Part shown: piece after piece, positions 1-9,760 of the stretch | Numbering within the stretch: the stretch's first letter is position 1 | Layout of the letters: each line of letters opens with the position of its first letter | From: Oligoflexia bacterium | Lineage (GTDB): Bacteria > Bdellovibrionota > Bacteriovoracia > Bacteriovoracales > Bacteriovoracaceae | NCBI GenBank assembly: GCA_015232015.1 | Contig: JADGAM010000011.1 | Location: 1-49,335, forward strand | Reading direction: 5' to 3' | DNA length: 49,335 nt | Program-made: the position numbers and the translations under genes | The notes under the pieces: model-generated | What the model was told of the DNA's origin: nothing | What the model saw: only the letters and a program-made list of their open reading frames with translations | Databases searched by the model: none

Positions 1-1125
1 GGTATATCAAGAGGTATGATAACCTCTACTGTTGAGGAGGCCATTAGTGCGGCAAGATCTCTTGGTGGTGATAAGTGGGTAGTGAAAGCACAAATACATG
101 CAGGCGGAAGATGTAAGGCCGGTGGCGTGAAATTAGCAACCTCCATAGCAGAAGTCGAGCAACATGCAAAAAATATTTTAGGAATGAATCTTGTAACCTA
201 TCAAACAGGTGCTGCAGGAAAAATAGTTAGAAAAATTTTAATCGAGCAAGCGGTAGAAATTGAACATGAGTATTATGTTGCAATCATAATAGATAGAAAT
301 AGCGGGAAAATAAATATCTTGGCATCATCAGAGGGAGGAGTGGAAATTGAAAAGGTTGCAAAAGAAACTCCTGAAAAAATAGTTAGAGCTGTAGTTGATC
401 CTTCAGTTGGTCTTTCCCCTTACATTGCAAGAAAATTAAGTTATGGCATCGGACTAAAGAATGAAGAGTCCATTAAAGATGCAATAAAAGCATTCGAAGG
501 CCTGTATAAGCTATACACAAAACTTGATTGCTCTATCGCCGAAATAAACCCTTTGGTTCTTACTAAATCACAACAAATAATCGCTCTTGATGCAAAAATA
601 AATTTTGATGATAATGGATTATTTAGACATAAAGAAATCTTAGAATTAAGAGACGAATTTGAGGAATCCGCAAGTGAAATTGAGGCATCTGCTCATGGAC
701 TCTCATATATCTCTCTGGATGGGAATATTGGATGTTTAGTTAACGGTGCAGGGCTAGCAATGGCAACCATGGATATTATAAAACTTCATGGTGGATCACC
801 TGCAAACTTTCTTGATGTTGGTGGTAGTGCTACCAAAGAAGCAGTCAAAAAAGGATGCTCAATAATTCTCTCTGATAAAAGTGTAAAAGCAATTTTAATA
901 AATATTTTTGGTGGAATTATGAGATGTGATATTGTTGCTGAAGGTGTAACTGAAGCACTTAAATCATCCTCCCACAAGGTTCCTATAGTCGTAAGATTAG
1001 AGGGAACAAACGTGGCCTTAGGAAAAAAAATAATGGCCGAATCAGGATTAAAAATTATTAGTGCCAACGATCTTGAAGATGCAGCGATAAAAGTTGTTAC
1101 AGTTGCTAAGGAAGAGGAGAAGTAA
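1..1125 (+). CDS. sucC: Succinyl-CoA ligase, beta subunit (5' end outside window)
   Basis: Nucleotide-binding subunit of succinyl-CoA synthetase, the TCA-cycle enzyme that converts succinyl-CoA, ADP (or GDP) and phosphate to succinate, CoA and ATP (GTP). The frame is already open at base 1 (G-I-S-R-G before the first Met at 16), so the true start lies upstream. About 14 residues are missing compared with the 388-residue E. coli protein. Visible family signatures are the ATP-grasp segment [18 protein letters not shown], the metal-site region EINPLV, and the C-terminal CoA-ligase motifs [11 protein letters not shown] and FGGIMRCD. sucD begins 2 bp after its stop, so the two are surely cotranscribed and form one enzyme. 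Confidence 0.96.
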   Translation, partial: GISRGMITSTVEEAISAARSLGGDKWVVKAQIHAGGRCKAGGVKLATSIAEVEQHAKNILGMNLVTYQTGAAGKIVRKILIEQAVEIEHEYYVAIIIDRNSGKINILASSEGGVEIEKVAKETPEKIVRAVVDPSVGLSPYIARKLSYGIGLKNEESIKDAIKAFEGLYKLYTKLDCSIAEINPLVLTKSQQIIALDAKINFDDNGLFRHKEILELRDEFEESASEIEASAHGLSYISLDGNIGCLVNGAGLAMATMDIIKLHGGSPANFLDVGGSATKEAVKKGCSIILSDKSVKAILINIFGGIMRCDIVAEGVTEALKSSSHKVPIVVRLEGTNVALGKKIMAESGLKIISANDLEDAAIKVVTVAKEEEK

Positions 1126-1127
1126 TT

Positions 1128-1997
1128 ATGTCAATATTAGTAAGCAGAGAAACAAAACTTATCACCATTGGATATACTGGAAAACAAGGCACATTTCATT
1201 CGATTCAATCAAGAGATTACGGAACAAATTTCATGGGTGGAGTTACTCCTGGTAAAGGAGGAAAAATTCATGAAGGTCATCCTGTATTTAATACTGTTTA
1301 TGGGGCCGTTAATAAAACTGGGGCCAATGCTGCCATGATTTTTGTACCACCAGCTGCTGCTGCAGACTCAATTTTAGAGTGTGTGGATAGTGAAATTCCC
1401 CTAATTATTTGTATTACAGAGGGAATTCCTATTCAAGATATGGTCAAAGTAAAAGATGTTTTAAAAAAATCCAAATCAAAATTAATTGGTCCCAATTGCC
1501 CAGGAATAATTACCCCAGGTGAATGTAAGATTGGTATAATGCCTGGCCACATTCATATGCCAGGAAAGGTTGGAGTAATTTCAAGATCGGGTACCCTTAC
1601 ATATGAAGCAGTTTATCAACTTACAAAGAGAGAAATTGGTCAATCAACTTGTATAGGTATAGGAGGAGACCCAATCAACGGAATGAATTTCATTGATCTG
1701 TTGGAACTTTTTGAAAAAGATCCTGGAACTGAAAGTGTAATTATGATTGGAGAAATTGGAGGAAATGCAGAGATCGATGCTGCTCATTGGATAAAAGGCC
1801 ATATGACAAAACCAGTAGTAAGTTTCATTGCAGGAGCTTCAGCACCTATAGGCAAACGTATGGGTCATGCTGGTGCAATTATCTCTGGAGGAAATGATAC
1901 TGCTGACGTTAAATTTAAAATATTGGAAAATTATGGAATAAATGTTGTTCGTTCACCTGCAAGGTTAGGTGAAGTTATGGAAAAATTGCTTAAATAA
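1128..1997 (+). CDS. sucD: Succinyl-CoA ligase, alpha subunit
   Basis: CoA-binding, phospho-histidine subunit that pairs with SucC. At 289 residues it has the normal length for the family. The N-terminal Rossmann segment (about residues 10-40) carries [20 protein letters not shown] is the conserved CoA-ligase motif. The phosphorylated histidine is H247 in MGHAGAII, matching H246 of E. coli SucD. The ATG follows the sucC stop by 2 bp, with a GGAAGAGGAG ribosome-binding stretch inside the end of sucC. Confidence 0.97.
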   Translation: MSILVSRETKLITIGYTGKQGTFHSIQSRDYGTNFMGGVTPGKGGKIHEGHPVFNTVYGAVNKTGANAAMIFVPPAAAADSILECVDSEIPLIICITEGIPIQDMVKVKDVLKKSKSKLIGPNCPGIITPGECKIGIMPGHIHMPGKVGVISRSGTLTYEAVYQLTKREIGQSTCIGIGGDPINGMNFIDLLELFEKDPGTESVIMIGEIGGNAEIDAAHWIKGHMTKPVVSFIAGASAPIGKRMGHAGAIISGGNDTADVKFKILENYGINVVRSPARLGEVMEKLLK

Positions 1998-2047
1998 AAA
2001 TAAAATTAAAACCATAGGTTCGTTATTTTTATAGGAGAACACTACTG

Positions 2048-2476
2048 ATGAATAAAGAAAAAACTCTATGTATTATTAAGCCTAACGCTATTAATGATAA
2101 TAACATTGGCAATATTGTGGCCCGTTACGAAAAAGAAAATTTAAAAGTTGTGGCCATGAAAATGGTAAAATTAACAAAAGAAAGGGCCGAAGGATTTTAT
2201 ATTGAACATAAAGAACGCCCATTTTTTGGTTCTTTAGTTAATTTTATGACATCGGGATCTGTTGTTTTAATTGTTTTAGAAGGCGATGAAGCAGTATCAA
2301 AAAACAGAAAAATAATGGGAGCAACAAATCCTGCAGACGCTGAACCAAATACTTTAAGAAAACTTTATGCAAGATCTTTAGAGGCAAATGCAGTACATGG
2401 ATCAGATTCCTTACCTTCAGCAGAAAGAGAAATCTCATATTTTTTTACCGATGATGAAATTTTTCCTCGATCATAA
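2048..2476 (+). CDS. ndk: Nucleoside diphosphate kinase
   Basis: Transfers the gamma phosphate of ATP to nucleoside diphosphates through a phospho-histidine, keeping the NTP and dNTP pools balanced. The 142-residue length is standard. The N-terminal TLCIIKPNA motif and NAVHGSDS with the catalytic His at residue 117 (same number as in E. coli) are intact. AGGAG lies 11 bases before the ATG. It follows sucCD by 50 bp on the same strand and may share their transcript. NDK is known to use the nucleotide made by succinyl-CoA synthetase in several bacteria, so the adjacency makes sense. Confidence 0.96.
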   Translation: MNKEKTLCIIKPNAINDNNIGNIVARYEKENLKVVAMKMVKLTKERAEGFYIEHKERPFFGSLVNFMTSGSVVLIVLEGDEAVSKNRKIMGATNPADAEPNTLRKLYARSLEANAVHGSDSLPSAEREISYFFTDDEIFPRS

Positions 2477-2605
2477 TATAAACAACGTATAAATTTTACT
2501 TGATTTATTGCTCGGTGTATTTTTTACTTGCCATTTTTGAATAAATTTGTCATTATATGCCTTCGGTATTTTCGTTTTAGCCAACAAATTGCGGAGGTCT
2601 TTAAT

Positions 2606-3085
2606 ATGTTTACCATTGGAGATTTTGCTGTATGCCCTGGTCACGGAGTAGGACAGATCTGCGATATAGAAGATAAAAAAATTGGTACTGAAACTCAAAT
2701 CTTCTACATAATCAAATTATCCTCTAAGGGTCTTAAAATTATGGTGCCTGTTGAAAATAAGGTGGCCATAAGAAAACTCGCTAACGAGAGTGAAATAACA
2801 ACCGTCTTTTCCCTCCTTTCCGATCACGCAGTAGAAGTTGATACATCAACATGGAATAGGCGTTATCGTGAATATATGGAAAAAATCAAAACGGGCTCAC
2901 TTATAGAAATAGCTGATGTACTTCGTTCACTATTTCTTCTCAAAGATAGAAAAGGTTTAAGCTTTGGTGAAAGAAAAATGCTAAACCACTGCAAGGAACT
3001 TCTGGTTCAAGAAATTTCCCTTTCCAAAGGTAACGAAAAACAGGTAGTTTCTAATCAAATAGAAGCATGTTTTAACTCTCTATAA
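2606..3085 (+). CDS. CarD/CdnL-family RNA polymerase-binding regulator
   Basis: CarD-family proteins bind the beta subunit of RNA polymerase and stabilise the open complex, often at rRNA promoters. The ATG at 2606 is preferred because GGAGG lies 6 bases upstream and the protein then starts MFTIGDFAVCPGHGVGQI, the typical start of the CarD_CdnL_TRCF domain. An upstream in-frame extension from 2528 has no such support. The 159-residue product has an N-terminal RNAP-interacting beta domain (about 1-65) and an all-helical C-terminal half with basic residues (RSLFLLKDRKGLSFGERKML), as in the family. It stands alone between ndk and gltX. Confidence 0.88.
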   Translation: MFTIGDFAVCPGHGVGQICDIEDKKIGTETQIFYIIKLSSKGLKIMVPVENKVAIRKLANESEITTVFSLLSDHAVEVDTSTWNRRYREYMEKIKTGSLIEIADVLRSLFLLKDRKGLSFGERKMLNHCKELLVQEISLSKGNEKQVVSNQIEACFNSL

Positions 3086-3186
3086 AAAAATAAAATTTAT
3101 AATTTAGTATAAAATAAAATTAAAATTATAATTATAAACTAAAATTAAAAATTCCCACAAATAATAAATATGCCAGGAGATTACTC

Positions 3187-4665
3187 ATGTCTGTTGTACG
3201 TACCCGCTATGCTCCAAGCCCTACAGGTTATCTGCATGTAGGGGGGGCCAGAACTGCTCTTTATTGTTATCTTTGGGCAAAAAATCAAGGTGGCCAATTT
3301 ATTTTAAGAATTGAAGACACCGATACTGCCCGTAGCACTCGAGAATTTGAAAAATCCCAAATAGAAGATTTACGTTGGCTCGGAATTGAACATGATGAAG
3401 GGCCAGATAAGGGTGGTCCTTGTGGACCATATCGACAATCTGAGCGAATACCCATATATAAAGAAAAGGCCGATGAATTAATTAAAAAAGGATTAGCATT
3501 CTATTGCTTCTGTAGCGAAGAAGAGCTAGAAAGAAAAAAAGAAGAGGCAAACAGTAAAGAGTTGGCCCCTCATTATGATGGCACTTGTAAAAAATTATCT
3601 TTAGAGGAGGCCTATGCTCGCTTATCTAAAGGAGAAAAGGCCACCGTTAGATTTAAAGTATATCATAAGTCATATTTATTTCATGATCATGTTAGAGGTG
3701 ATGTTGAATTTCCAGAGGGGATGGTTGGTGACTTTGTAATTTTACGCTCTGATGGTTTTCCTGTTTATAATTATTGTTGCGTTATTGACGATTGGCTTAT
3801 GAAAATTACACACGTCATGCGCGCAGAAGAGCATTTACCTAATACTTTAAGACAACTCATGCTTTATGAGGCATTTGCAGTCACTCCTCCAGAGTTTGCT
3901 CATATGTCACTTTTGGTGGGCGAAGATCGACAAAAGTTATCTAAACGTCATGGTGCCACCTCTGTTACATTCTACAAAGAAGAGGCATATCTAAAAGAGG
4001 CAATGATAAATTATCTTGTACAATTAGGCTGGTCTCATCCTGAAGAAAAAGATATTTTTGACCTGGAAGAACTAATTTCTAAATTTTCCATTAATCGTTT
4101 TTCAAAATCACCTGCAGTTTTTGATCTACAAAAATTAAAATGGTTTAATGGCCAATATCTAAGAAAAAATTCTAATGAAATTTTAGTTAAAGAAGCGGCC
4201 CCATTTATTCCTAAAGAACACCCTTTTCATAAGCAAAGCAAAGAATGGCAAATAAAATGTGTAGGCTTTTTTAAAAATTACATTGATTTTTATAAAGAGT
4301 TTGCTACTGCCATGGAAATTGTCTTTAATGATTCCATAGAAGAGAGTGCGGAGCTAAAAGAGATATTGGCCTTTGAAAGCACACCTACAATGTTTAATTA
4401 TTTTACTGAGCAGATAACTAAACTAGAGTCTTTTGATTCGTCTGGGGCGGATCTATTTATTAATGAAGAAATGTTTGATAAATGGTCTAATGAGATAAAA
4501 AGCAACTTGAAAATTAAAGGAAAACCTTTATTTCTAGGAATGCGTGCTCTATTAACTGGACGAGGTCATGGCCTTGAGCTTAAATCACTACTGCCACTTA
4601 CTCCAATAAAAATACTAAAATCACGTTTTGAAAAAATTAAGGAGTATCTACCATGTCAGAAGTAA
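3187..4665 (+). CDS. gltX: Glutamyl-tRNA synthetase
   Basis: Class I aminoacyl-tRNA synthetase that charges tRNA-Glu. The 492-residue protein starts MSVVRTRYAPSPTGYLHVGG, which holds the HIGH-type signature (YLHVGG). The KMSKS-type loop is KLSKR at residues 250-254. C-terminal anticodon-binding helices follow. GCCAGGAG precedes the ATG. Its 3' end overlaps cysS by 13 bp, so translation of the two synthetases is probably coupled. Adjacency of gltX and cysS is also known in Bacillus. Confidence 0.96.
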   Translation: MSVVRTRYAPSPTGYLHVGGARTALYCYLWAKNQGGQFILRIEDTDTARSTREFEKSQIEDLRWLGIEHDEGPDKGGPCGPYRQSERIPIYKEKADELIKKGLAFYCFCSEEELERKKEEANSKELAPHYDGTCKKLSLEEAYARLSKGEKATVRFKVYHKSYLFHDHVRGDVEFPEGMVGDFVILRSDGFPVYNYCCVIDDWLMKITHVMRAEEHLPNTLRQLMLYEAFAVTPPEFAHMSLLVGEDRQKLSKRHGATSVTFYKEEAYLKEAMINYLVQLGWSHPEEKDIFDLEELISKFSINRFSKSPAVFDLQKLKWFNGQYLRKNSNEILVKEAAPFIPKEHPFHKQSKEWQIKCVGFFKNYIDFYKEFATAMEIVFNDSIEESAELKEILAFESTPTMFNYFTEQITKLESFDSSGADLFINEEMFDKWSNEIKSNLKIKGKPLFLGMRALLTGRGHGLELKSLLPLTPIKILKSRFEKIKEYLPCQK

Positions 4666-6143
4666 AAGAATTAATTTCAGTCTCCCTCTATAATACATTT
4701 ACTAGAAAAAAAGAACCTCTTACTCCTCTTAAGGAAGGTGAGATAAAATTTTATTCTTGTGGGCCTACTACCTATGATTTTTTACATGTTGGAAATGGTA
4801 GGGCCTTGGTGATTGGCGATTTAATCCATAGAATATTAAAAAGCTTAGGTTACAAAGTTACATTCGTAAGAAACTTCACTGATGTTGATGACAAAATAAT
4901 TAATAAAGCAAATGAAAAAGGCGTTCCTGCGCTCGAACACGCAGAAATTTTTGTTAAAGAGTGTAAGAAAGATATGCACTCACTGATGATGATTGATCCT
5001 ACTTTTACTCCTAAGGTAAGCGAAACAATTCCTGAAATAATTGAAATGGTTGAGTGCTTAATTAAAAAGAATTTTGCCTATGTAATTAATGGAGAAGTAC
5101 TCTACCACGTTCCTAATTTTAAAGATTATGGAAAGCTCTCGAAAAAAGATTTAGAGGGACTTCAACACGGAATTCGCGTTGAAGTTGAAAGTTATAAAAA
5201 GCACCCCTCTGATTTTGTACTTTGGAAACCAGCTAAAGAAGGCGAACCCTCTTGGGATTCACCATGGGGTAAAGGACGCCCTGGTTGGCACATTGAGTGT
5301 TCAGCTATGTCTTATAAATTTTTAGGTTCTTCTATTGATATTCATCACGGGGGAGTAGATTTAATTTTTCCTCATCATGAAAATGAAATTGCTCAATCGG
5401 AAGCGGCCAATGAAACTAACTTTTGCACTTGTTGGTGCCATAATGAATTTGTAAATTTTGGCACTGAAAAAATGAGCAAGAGTTTAGGAAATGTAATTAC
5501 CATCAGAAATTTTATTGAAAAATTTGGAGGAATGGTTTTAAGATACATCTTTGTGTCATCCCATTATCGAACAAAATTAGATTGGAATAATAAATTAATC
5601 TTAAAATCTATAGAGGAATTAGAGCGTATTCATCAATTTATAATTGAGTTTGAACAGCTAAAATCTGCAAACGTCTCCGAACAATCAACTTTTAAAGCTG
5701 ATGATGTTTTAAGCAAAATTAAAAGTGAACTTGCAAATGATTTTAATACTCCAAAGGCAATGGCACTCTTTTTCACTCTAATTAGAGATTTTCGAAGAGA
5801 ATTTACATCTAAAACTCCTACTGATGAAACCGTTCAAGAGATACAAAAGATAATTGATTTTGTAAGCAGTAGCATGGGAATAATTCACTCTGACGCCAAC
5901 TTGTTATTAAAAGAATTAAATCACTCTAAAAAAGAGTTATCTGAGAATAATACAGATACCAATACTGCTGCTAGTATTGCTACTACTGAACAAGATATCC
6001 CGGCGCTTATAGAAGAACGCAATAAGGCCAAAAAAGAGAAAAACTGGGCGCGCGCAGATGAAATTAGAAATACATTAAAGCAAAATAAAATAATTTTAAA
6101 AGACCATCCTGATGGCAAAACTACTTGGAGTTATGAACCCTAA
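4653..6143 (+). CDS. cysS: Cysteinyl-tRNA synthetase
   Basis: Class I synthetase for cysteine. It has FYSCGPTTYDFLHVGNGRA (first zinc-binding Cys and HIGH motif), WHIECSAMS and GGVDLIFPHHENEIAQSEA (remaining zinc ligands and the Cys-specific motif), and the KMSKS loop at residues 273-277. At 496 residues it is somewhat longer than E. coli CysS (461). The extra length includes a polar Thr/Asn/Ser-rich linker near residues 428-446, before the C-terminal tRNA-binding segment. It starts inside gltX, with GGAG ahead of the ATG, and its end overlaps uvrB. Confidence 0.96.
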   Translation: MSEVKELISVSLYNTFTRKKEPLTPLKEGEIKFYSCGPTTYDFLHVGNGRALVIGDLIHRILKSLGYKVTFVRNFTDVDDKIINKANEKGVPALEHAEIFVKECKKDMHSLMMIDPTFTPKVSETIPEIIEMVECLIKKNFAYVINGEVLYHVPNFKDYGKLSKKDLEGLQHGIRVEVESYKKHPSDFVLWKPAKEGEPSWDSPWGKGRPGWHIECSAMSYKFLGSSIDIHHGGVDLIFPHHENEIAQSEAANETNFCTCWCHNEFVNFGTEKMSKSLGNVITIRNFIEKFGGMVLRYIFVSSHYRTKLDWNNKLILKSIEELERIHQFIIEFEQLKSANVSEQSTFKADDVLSKIKSELANDFNTPKAMALFFTLIRDFRREFTSKTPTDETVQEIQKIIDFVSSSMGIIHSDANLLLKELNHSKKELSENNTDTNTAASIATTEQDIPALIEERNKAKKEKNWARADEIRNTLKQNKIILKDHPDGKTTWSYEP

Positions 6144-8196
6144 ATCTAAACCTAATTCAAATCCTGATTCAAAACAAGTTTTTAAATTAAAATCACAATT
6201 TGCTCCTAGTGGTGATCAACCATATGCTATCAAAACCATTCTAGAAGCATTTAAAGAAGGAAAAAAATTTCAAACCATGTTGGGGATAACTGGCTCTGGT
6301 AAAACTTTTACTATGGCCAATATTATATCATCTCTACAAAAGAAAACTTTAGTTTTAGCTCATAATAAAACCTTGGCGGCCCAATTATTTGCTGAGTTTC
6401 GTGAATTCTTTCCTGAAAATAAAGTAGAGTACTTTGTTTCATATTATGATTACTATCAACCAGAGGCCTACATTCCATCTACTGATACTTACATTGAAAA
6501 AGATTCGGCCATAAACGATGAATTAGATAAGCTAAGGCACTCAACAACATCTAGTCTCTTAGAGCGGGATGATGTAATTGTTGTGGCCTCCGTGAGTGCA
6601 ATTTATGGTATTGGTTCTCCTGATGAATATGCAAGTCACAAAATAACTATTTTTAAAAATGATACTTTAAATAGAGATGAACTTTTGCAGCAGTTGGTTT
6701 CCAATCAGTATACTCGTAATGATATCGATCTTAATCGTGGAAACTTTAGAGTTCGCGGAGATATTGTAGAAGTTTTTGAGGCATCAGAAGACAGTAAAAT
6801 AATTAGAATTTGTTTTTTTGATGATATTGTTGAAAATATTTTTTTAGTGGATCCTTTACGTGGTCACATTTTAAGTGAAATAAATAAGGCCACAATTTAT
6901 CCTTCCTCTCACTATGTAGTTAGTAATGAACTTATGAAAGTGGCGGTTAAAAGTATTCAAAGTGAATTACAAATTCGCTTGAGTCAGTTGCAGCAAGAAA
7001 ATAAATTAGTTGAAAGGCAGCGCTTAGAGCAACGAACTTTACTTGATCTGGAAATGCTTGAAGAGATAGGTCATTGCTCAGGAATAGAAAATTACTCCAG
7101 GCATTTTACCGCCAGAAAAGAAGGGGAAGCACCTCCAACACTAATAGATTTTTTTAAAAAAGATTTTTTAATAATAATTGATGAATCTCATATGACAATT
7201 CCTCAAATCAGAGGAATGTATGAAGGAGATCGCTCTCGAAAACAAACACTTGTTAATCATGGATTTCGACTTCCAAGTGCACTAGATAATAGGCCATTAA
7301 AATTTAATGAGTTTGAAAGTAAATTAGATAATGTCTTATTTGTTTCTGCTACTCCAGCAGATTATGAATTACAAAAAGTGAAAGGAGAAATTGTTGAATT
7401 AATCATTAGACCTACGGGACTTCTTGATCCACTAATAGAAGTAAGAAATGCTCAACTACAAATAGATGACATGTTATTAGAGGCAAAAAATACCATAAAA
7501 AATGGTGGTCGAGTTTTAATAACTACCCTTACGAAAAAATTAGCAGAAGAGATAACTTCATTTTATGCAAGTCTTGGTCTTAAAGTTAGATATCTTCACT
7601 CGGATATTTCGACTATTGAACGTATAGAAATCATAAATAATCTTCGTCAGGGTACTTTTGACATTTTGGTGGGTATCAATCTTTTAAGGGAGGGACTTGA
7701 CCTACCTGAAGTCTCATTAATTGGAATATTAGATGCTGATAAAGAGGGATTTTTGCGCTCTACTCGTTCGCTTATTCAAATAATTGGTCGGGCCGCTAGA
7801 AATGAATCAGGAAAAGTTATTTTGTACGCTTATAAAGAAACGGCCAGTATCTCTCAGGCGGTAAGTGAAACAAAGAGAAGAAGGCAGATTCAGCGAGAAT
7901 ATAATGAAAAACATGGAATAACTCCTAAAACAATACAAAAAAAGATTCATCTTGGAATTATGGAGATATTACAAAAAAATAAAACCACTAGCTCCACTAA
8001 AGAATCCCATCATAATCAACTATCTACCACATCTTCATCTATCATCTCACCAATAGATGACCTTAAGGCAATTGAAAACAAGATAGTTGAGCTTAAAATT
8101 CAAATGAAAAAACTGGCCAAAAAACTTAAATTTGAAGAAGCGGCAAAATTAAGAGATGAAATCCAAAAATTAAATGAGGCAAAATTATTTTTGTGA
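6112..8196 (+). CDS. uvrB: UvrABC excinuclease subunit B
   Basis: Damage-verification helicase-like subunit of nucleotide excision repair. It shows Walker A GITGSGKT, the beta-hairpin motif YYDYYQPEAYIP, the DESH Walker B, SATP, helicase motif VI QIIGRAARN, and a C-terminal UVR domain (IVELKIQMKKLAKKLKFEEA) that recruits UvrC. The length is 694 residues against 673 in E. coli. The start is uncertain: ATG 6112 lies 32 bp inside cysS, and a second in-frame ATG at 6133 sits right behind a GGAG. Both give complete domains. A Thr/Ser-rich linker precedes the UVR domain. Confidence 0.96.
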   Translation: MAKLLGVMNPKSKPNSNPDSKQVFKLKSQFAPSGDQPYAIKTILEAFKEGKKFQTMLGITGSGKTFTMANIISSLQKKTLVLAHNKTLAAQLFAEFREFFPENKVEYFVSYYDYYQPEAYIPSTDTYIEKDSAINDELDKLRHSTTSSLLERDDVIVVASVSAIYGIGSPDEYASHKITIFKNDTLNRDELLQQLVSNQYTRNDIDLNRGNFRVRGDIVEVFEASEDSKIIRICFFDDIVENIFLVDPLRGHILSEINKATIYPSSHYVVSNELMKVAVKSIQSELQIRLSQLQQENKLVERQRLEQRTLLDLEMLEEIGHCSGIENYSRHFTARKEGEAPPTLIDFFKKDFLIIIDESHMTIPQIRGMYEGDRSRKQTLVNHGFRLPSALDNRPLKFNEFESKLDNVLFVSATPADYELQKVKGEIVELIIRPTGLLDPLIEVRNAQLQIDDMLLEAKNTIKNGGRVLITTLTKKLAEEITSFYASLGLKVRYLHSDISTIERIEIINNLRQGTFDILVGINLLREGLDLPEVSLIGILDADKEGFLRSTRSLIQIIGRAARNESGKVILYAYKETASISQAVSETKRRRQIQREYNEKHGITPKTIQKKIHLGIMEILQKNKTTSSTKESHHNQLSTTSSSIISPIDDLKAIENKIVELKIQMKKLAKKLKFEEAAKLRDEIQKLNEAKLFL

Positions 8197-8211
8197 AGTT
8201 AATATATATTT

Positions 8212-8634
8212 ATGAACACTCATAATCATAAATATATAGATATATCATTTTTTATTGCAATATTTTTAATTTTTAGTATTCTGCATTCTCAAAATACATA
8301 TTCCTATGAACTTATCAAAGAATATCCAAGCAGCTTTACAGTTACCGTTTACGATCGATACATCAAAGTTGTTTCAGCTGAAAAAGCATCTGAAGCAGTT
8401 GAAGTAGTAACTGACAATAAAACCCTAAGTAAATTATTGGCCAAAGTTGAGACAGAAGATAAAAAAACAGTTTTTTACTTAAACATTCCTTCTCAATCAT
8501 CAAAAAAAATTAATTTAAATCTCGCTAATAAAAATACAAAAATAATTTTTACCCCTTTGGCCCCCGCCTTTCAAGAGGTAAAACTGGTTTTTGGGAGTAA
8601 AGTATATGAAGTTCCAGCAAGAGATACAAAATGA
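8212..8634 (+). CDS. Small exported protein, unknown
   Basis: A 140-residue protein with a hydrophobic N-terminal segment (about residues 9-26, ISFFIAIFLIFSILHS) that looks like a signal peptide or membrane anchor. It is followed by a short beta-rich, lysine-containing domain (FTVTVYDRYIKVVSAEKA...). No family is recognised. No convincing ribosome-binding site precedes the ATG. The gene starts 15 bp after uvrB and its 3' end is overlapped 29 bp by the following phosphoesterase, so it probably belongs to the same transcript. It is likely periplasmic. Confidence 0.6.
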   Translation: MNTHNHKYIDISFFIAIFLIFSILHSQNTYSYELIKEYPSSFTVTVYDRYIKVVSAEKASEAVEVVTDNKTLSKLLAKVETEDKKTVFYLNIPSQSSKKINLNLANKNTKIIFTPLAPAFQEVKLVFGSKVYEVPARDTK

Positions 8635-9760
8635 AAATGAAAATAAAAATGAAAATGAAAAATTAATTTTGGTAATTTCTGATCTGCATTTAGGTGCCGG
8701 CAATCTTATTAATGGACAAAAAAACCATTTGGAAGATTTTTACTTCGATTATGAGCTAGAAGAATTTCTGCAGTATTATTCCTCTAATGAATATAAAGAT
8801 TTTCCAGTTGAATTAGTTATTAATGGAGATTTTTTAGATTTTTTATCCATACCCTTTGTTAAATTTTTTGATGATGAATTTTGGAGTGAACGGGCCTCCA
8901 TCGAAAAACTAAAATTAATCCTTAAAGCACATCAAAAAGTAATTAAAGAACTCGTGGGATTTATATCCGAAGCAAATAAAAAAATCACTTATATCGTTGG
9001 TAATCATGATGCTGAAATGATCTTTAGTAAAGTTAGAGAATTATTTTTGCAAGAATTTCCTCCAGTAGTTAGAGAAAAAATTAATTTCATAATCTTTGAA
9101 AACAATTATTTTCCAATCAAAGAAATCTTAATTAAACATGGTCATCAATATGAACCAGCTCACTATAATAATCCTCAAAAGTCTATTATCAAAACTACCT
9201 CTGGAGAATCCTATTTTTTACCTCCTTGGGGAACATACTACGTAACTAAAATAATTAATAAATTCAAAGCTGAAAGAAGTTTTATTAATTCCATTCGGCC
9301 AGTTCATACCTTTATCATTCATGGTTTGCTATTTGATACTCTTTTTACTATTAGATTTTTGTTTGCTAACTTCTATTATCTATTTATGGTAATTTTTCTG
9401 AATTATTTTCGTAAAAAAAGACATCTCTCTCTAAAAGAGGTCCTTCGCCATAGCTGGGATGAAATTCAACTCTTTCACGATTATGAAGAGATTACTAGAG
9501 ATGAATTTATAAAAAATCCTCACATTAAAGTATTAATAGTAAGTCATACCCACGTACCAGGTTTTAGAACATTTATTGATGGAACTACATTTATCAATAC
9601 TGGTAGTTGGGTAAAAATGTTCAATTTAGATTTTACTAAAAGACAAGATGGACGAAAGCTCACCTATGCTCTCATTACTACTAAAGAAAATAAATTAATT
9701 AGACCCACTTTACTTGTATGGGAAGGTCATAGAAACCTTCCTTATAGCAATTTTTATTGA
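8606..9760 (+). CDS. Calcineurin-like metallophosphoesterase
   Basis: The binuclear-metal phosphoesterase motifs are in order: SDLHLG (D26, H28), NGDFLD, VGNHD, KHGHQ and SHTHVPG. The ATG at 8606 is chosen because GGGAG lies about 8 bases upstream and the motifs follow soon after; a TTG 15 bases earlier is less likely. Residues 9-19 are a low-complexity Asn/Glu stretch coded by an AAAATG-type tandem repeat. A hydrophobic segment near residues 245-270 suggests membrane association. Distant relatives include LpxH-type pyrophosphatases, but the substrate cannot be assigned. It overlaps the preceding exported protein by 29 bp. Confidence 0.85.
   Translation: MKFQQEIQNENENKNENEKLILVISDLHLGAGNLINGQKNHLEDFYFDYELEEFLQYYSSNEYKDFPVELVINGDFLDFLSIPFVKFFDDEFWSERASIEKLKLILKAHQKVIKELVGFISEANKKITYIVGNHDAEMIFSKVRELFLQEFPPVVREKINFIIFENNYFPIKEILIKHGHQYEPAHYNNPQKSIIKTTSGESYFLPPWGTYYVTKIINKFKAERSFINSIRPVHTFIIHGLLFDTLFTIRFLFANFYYLFMVIFLNYFRKKRHLSLKEVLRHSWDEIQLFHDYEEITRDEFIKNPHIKVLIVSHTHVPGFRTFIDGTTFINTGSWVKMFNLDFTKRQDGRKLTYALITTKENKLIRPTLLVWEGHRNLPYSNFY
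8628..8657 (+). repeat. Tandem hexamer AAAATG x5 (one variant unit)
   Basis: Five six-base units, four AAAATG and one AAAATA, lie within the overlap between the exported-protein gene and the phosphoesterase gene. In the phosphoesterase frame they code for alternating Asn/Glu/Lys. The unit length is a multiple of three, so copy-number change would not shift the frame. Confidence 0.85.

Noticed and set aside
1-15. sucC as a gene with a shortened N-terminus
   Set aside because: The frame is open and family-like from base 1, so this is a window edge, not a truncation.
2528-2605. N-terminal extension of the CarD-family protein
   Set aside because: The ATG at 2606 has a clear ribosome-binding site and starts the domain; the extension is AT-rich leader DNA.
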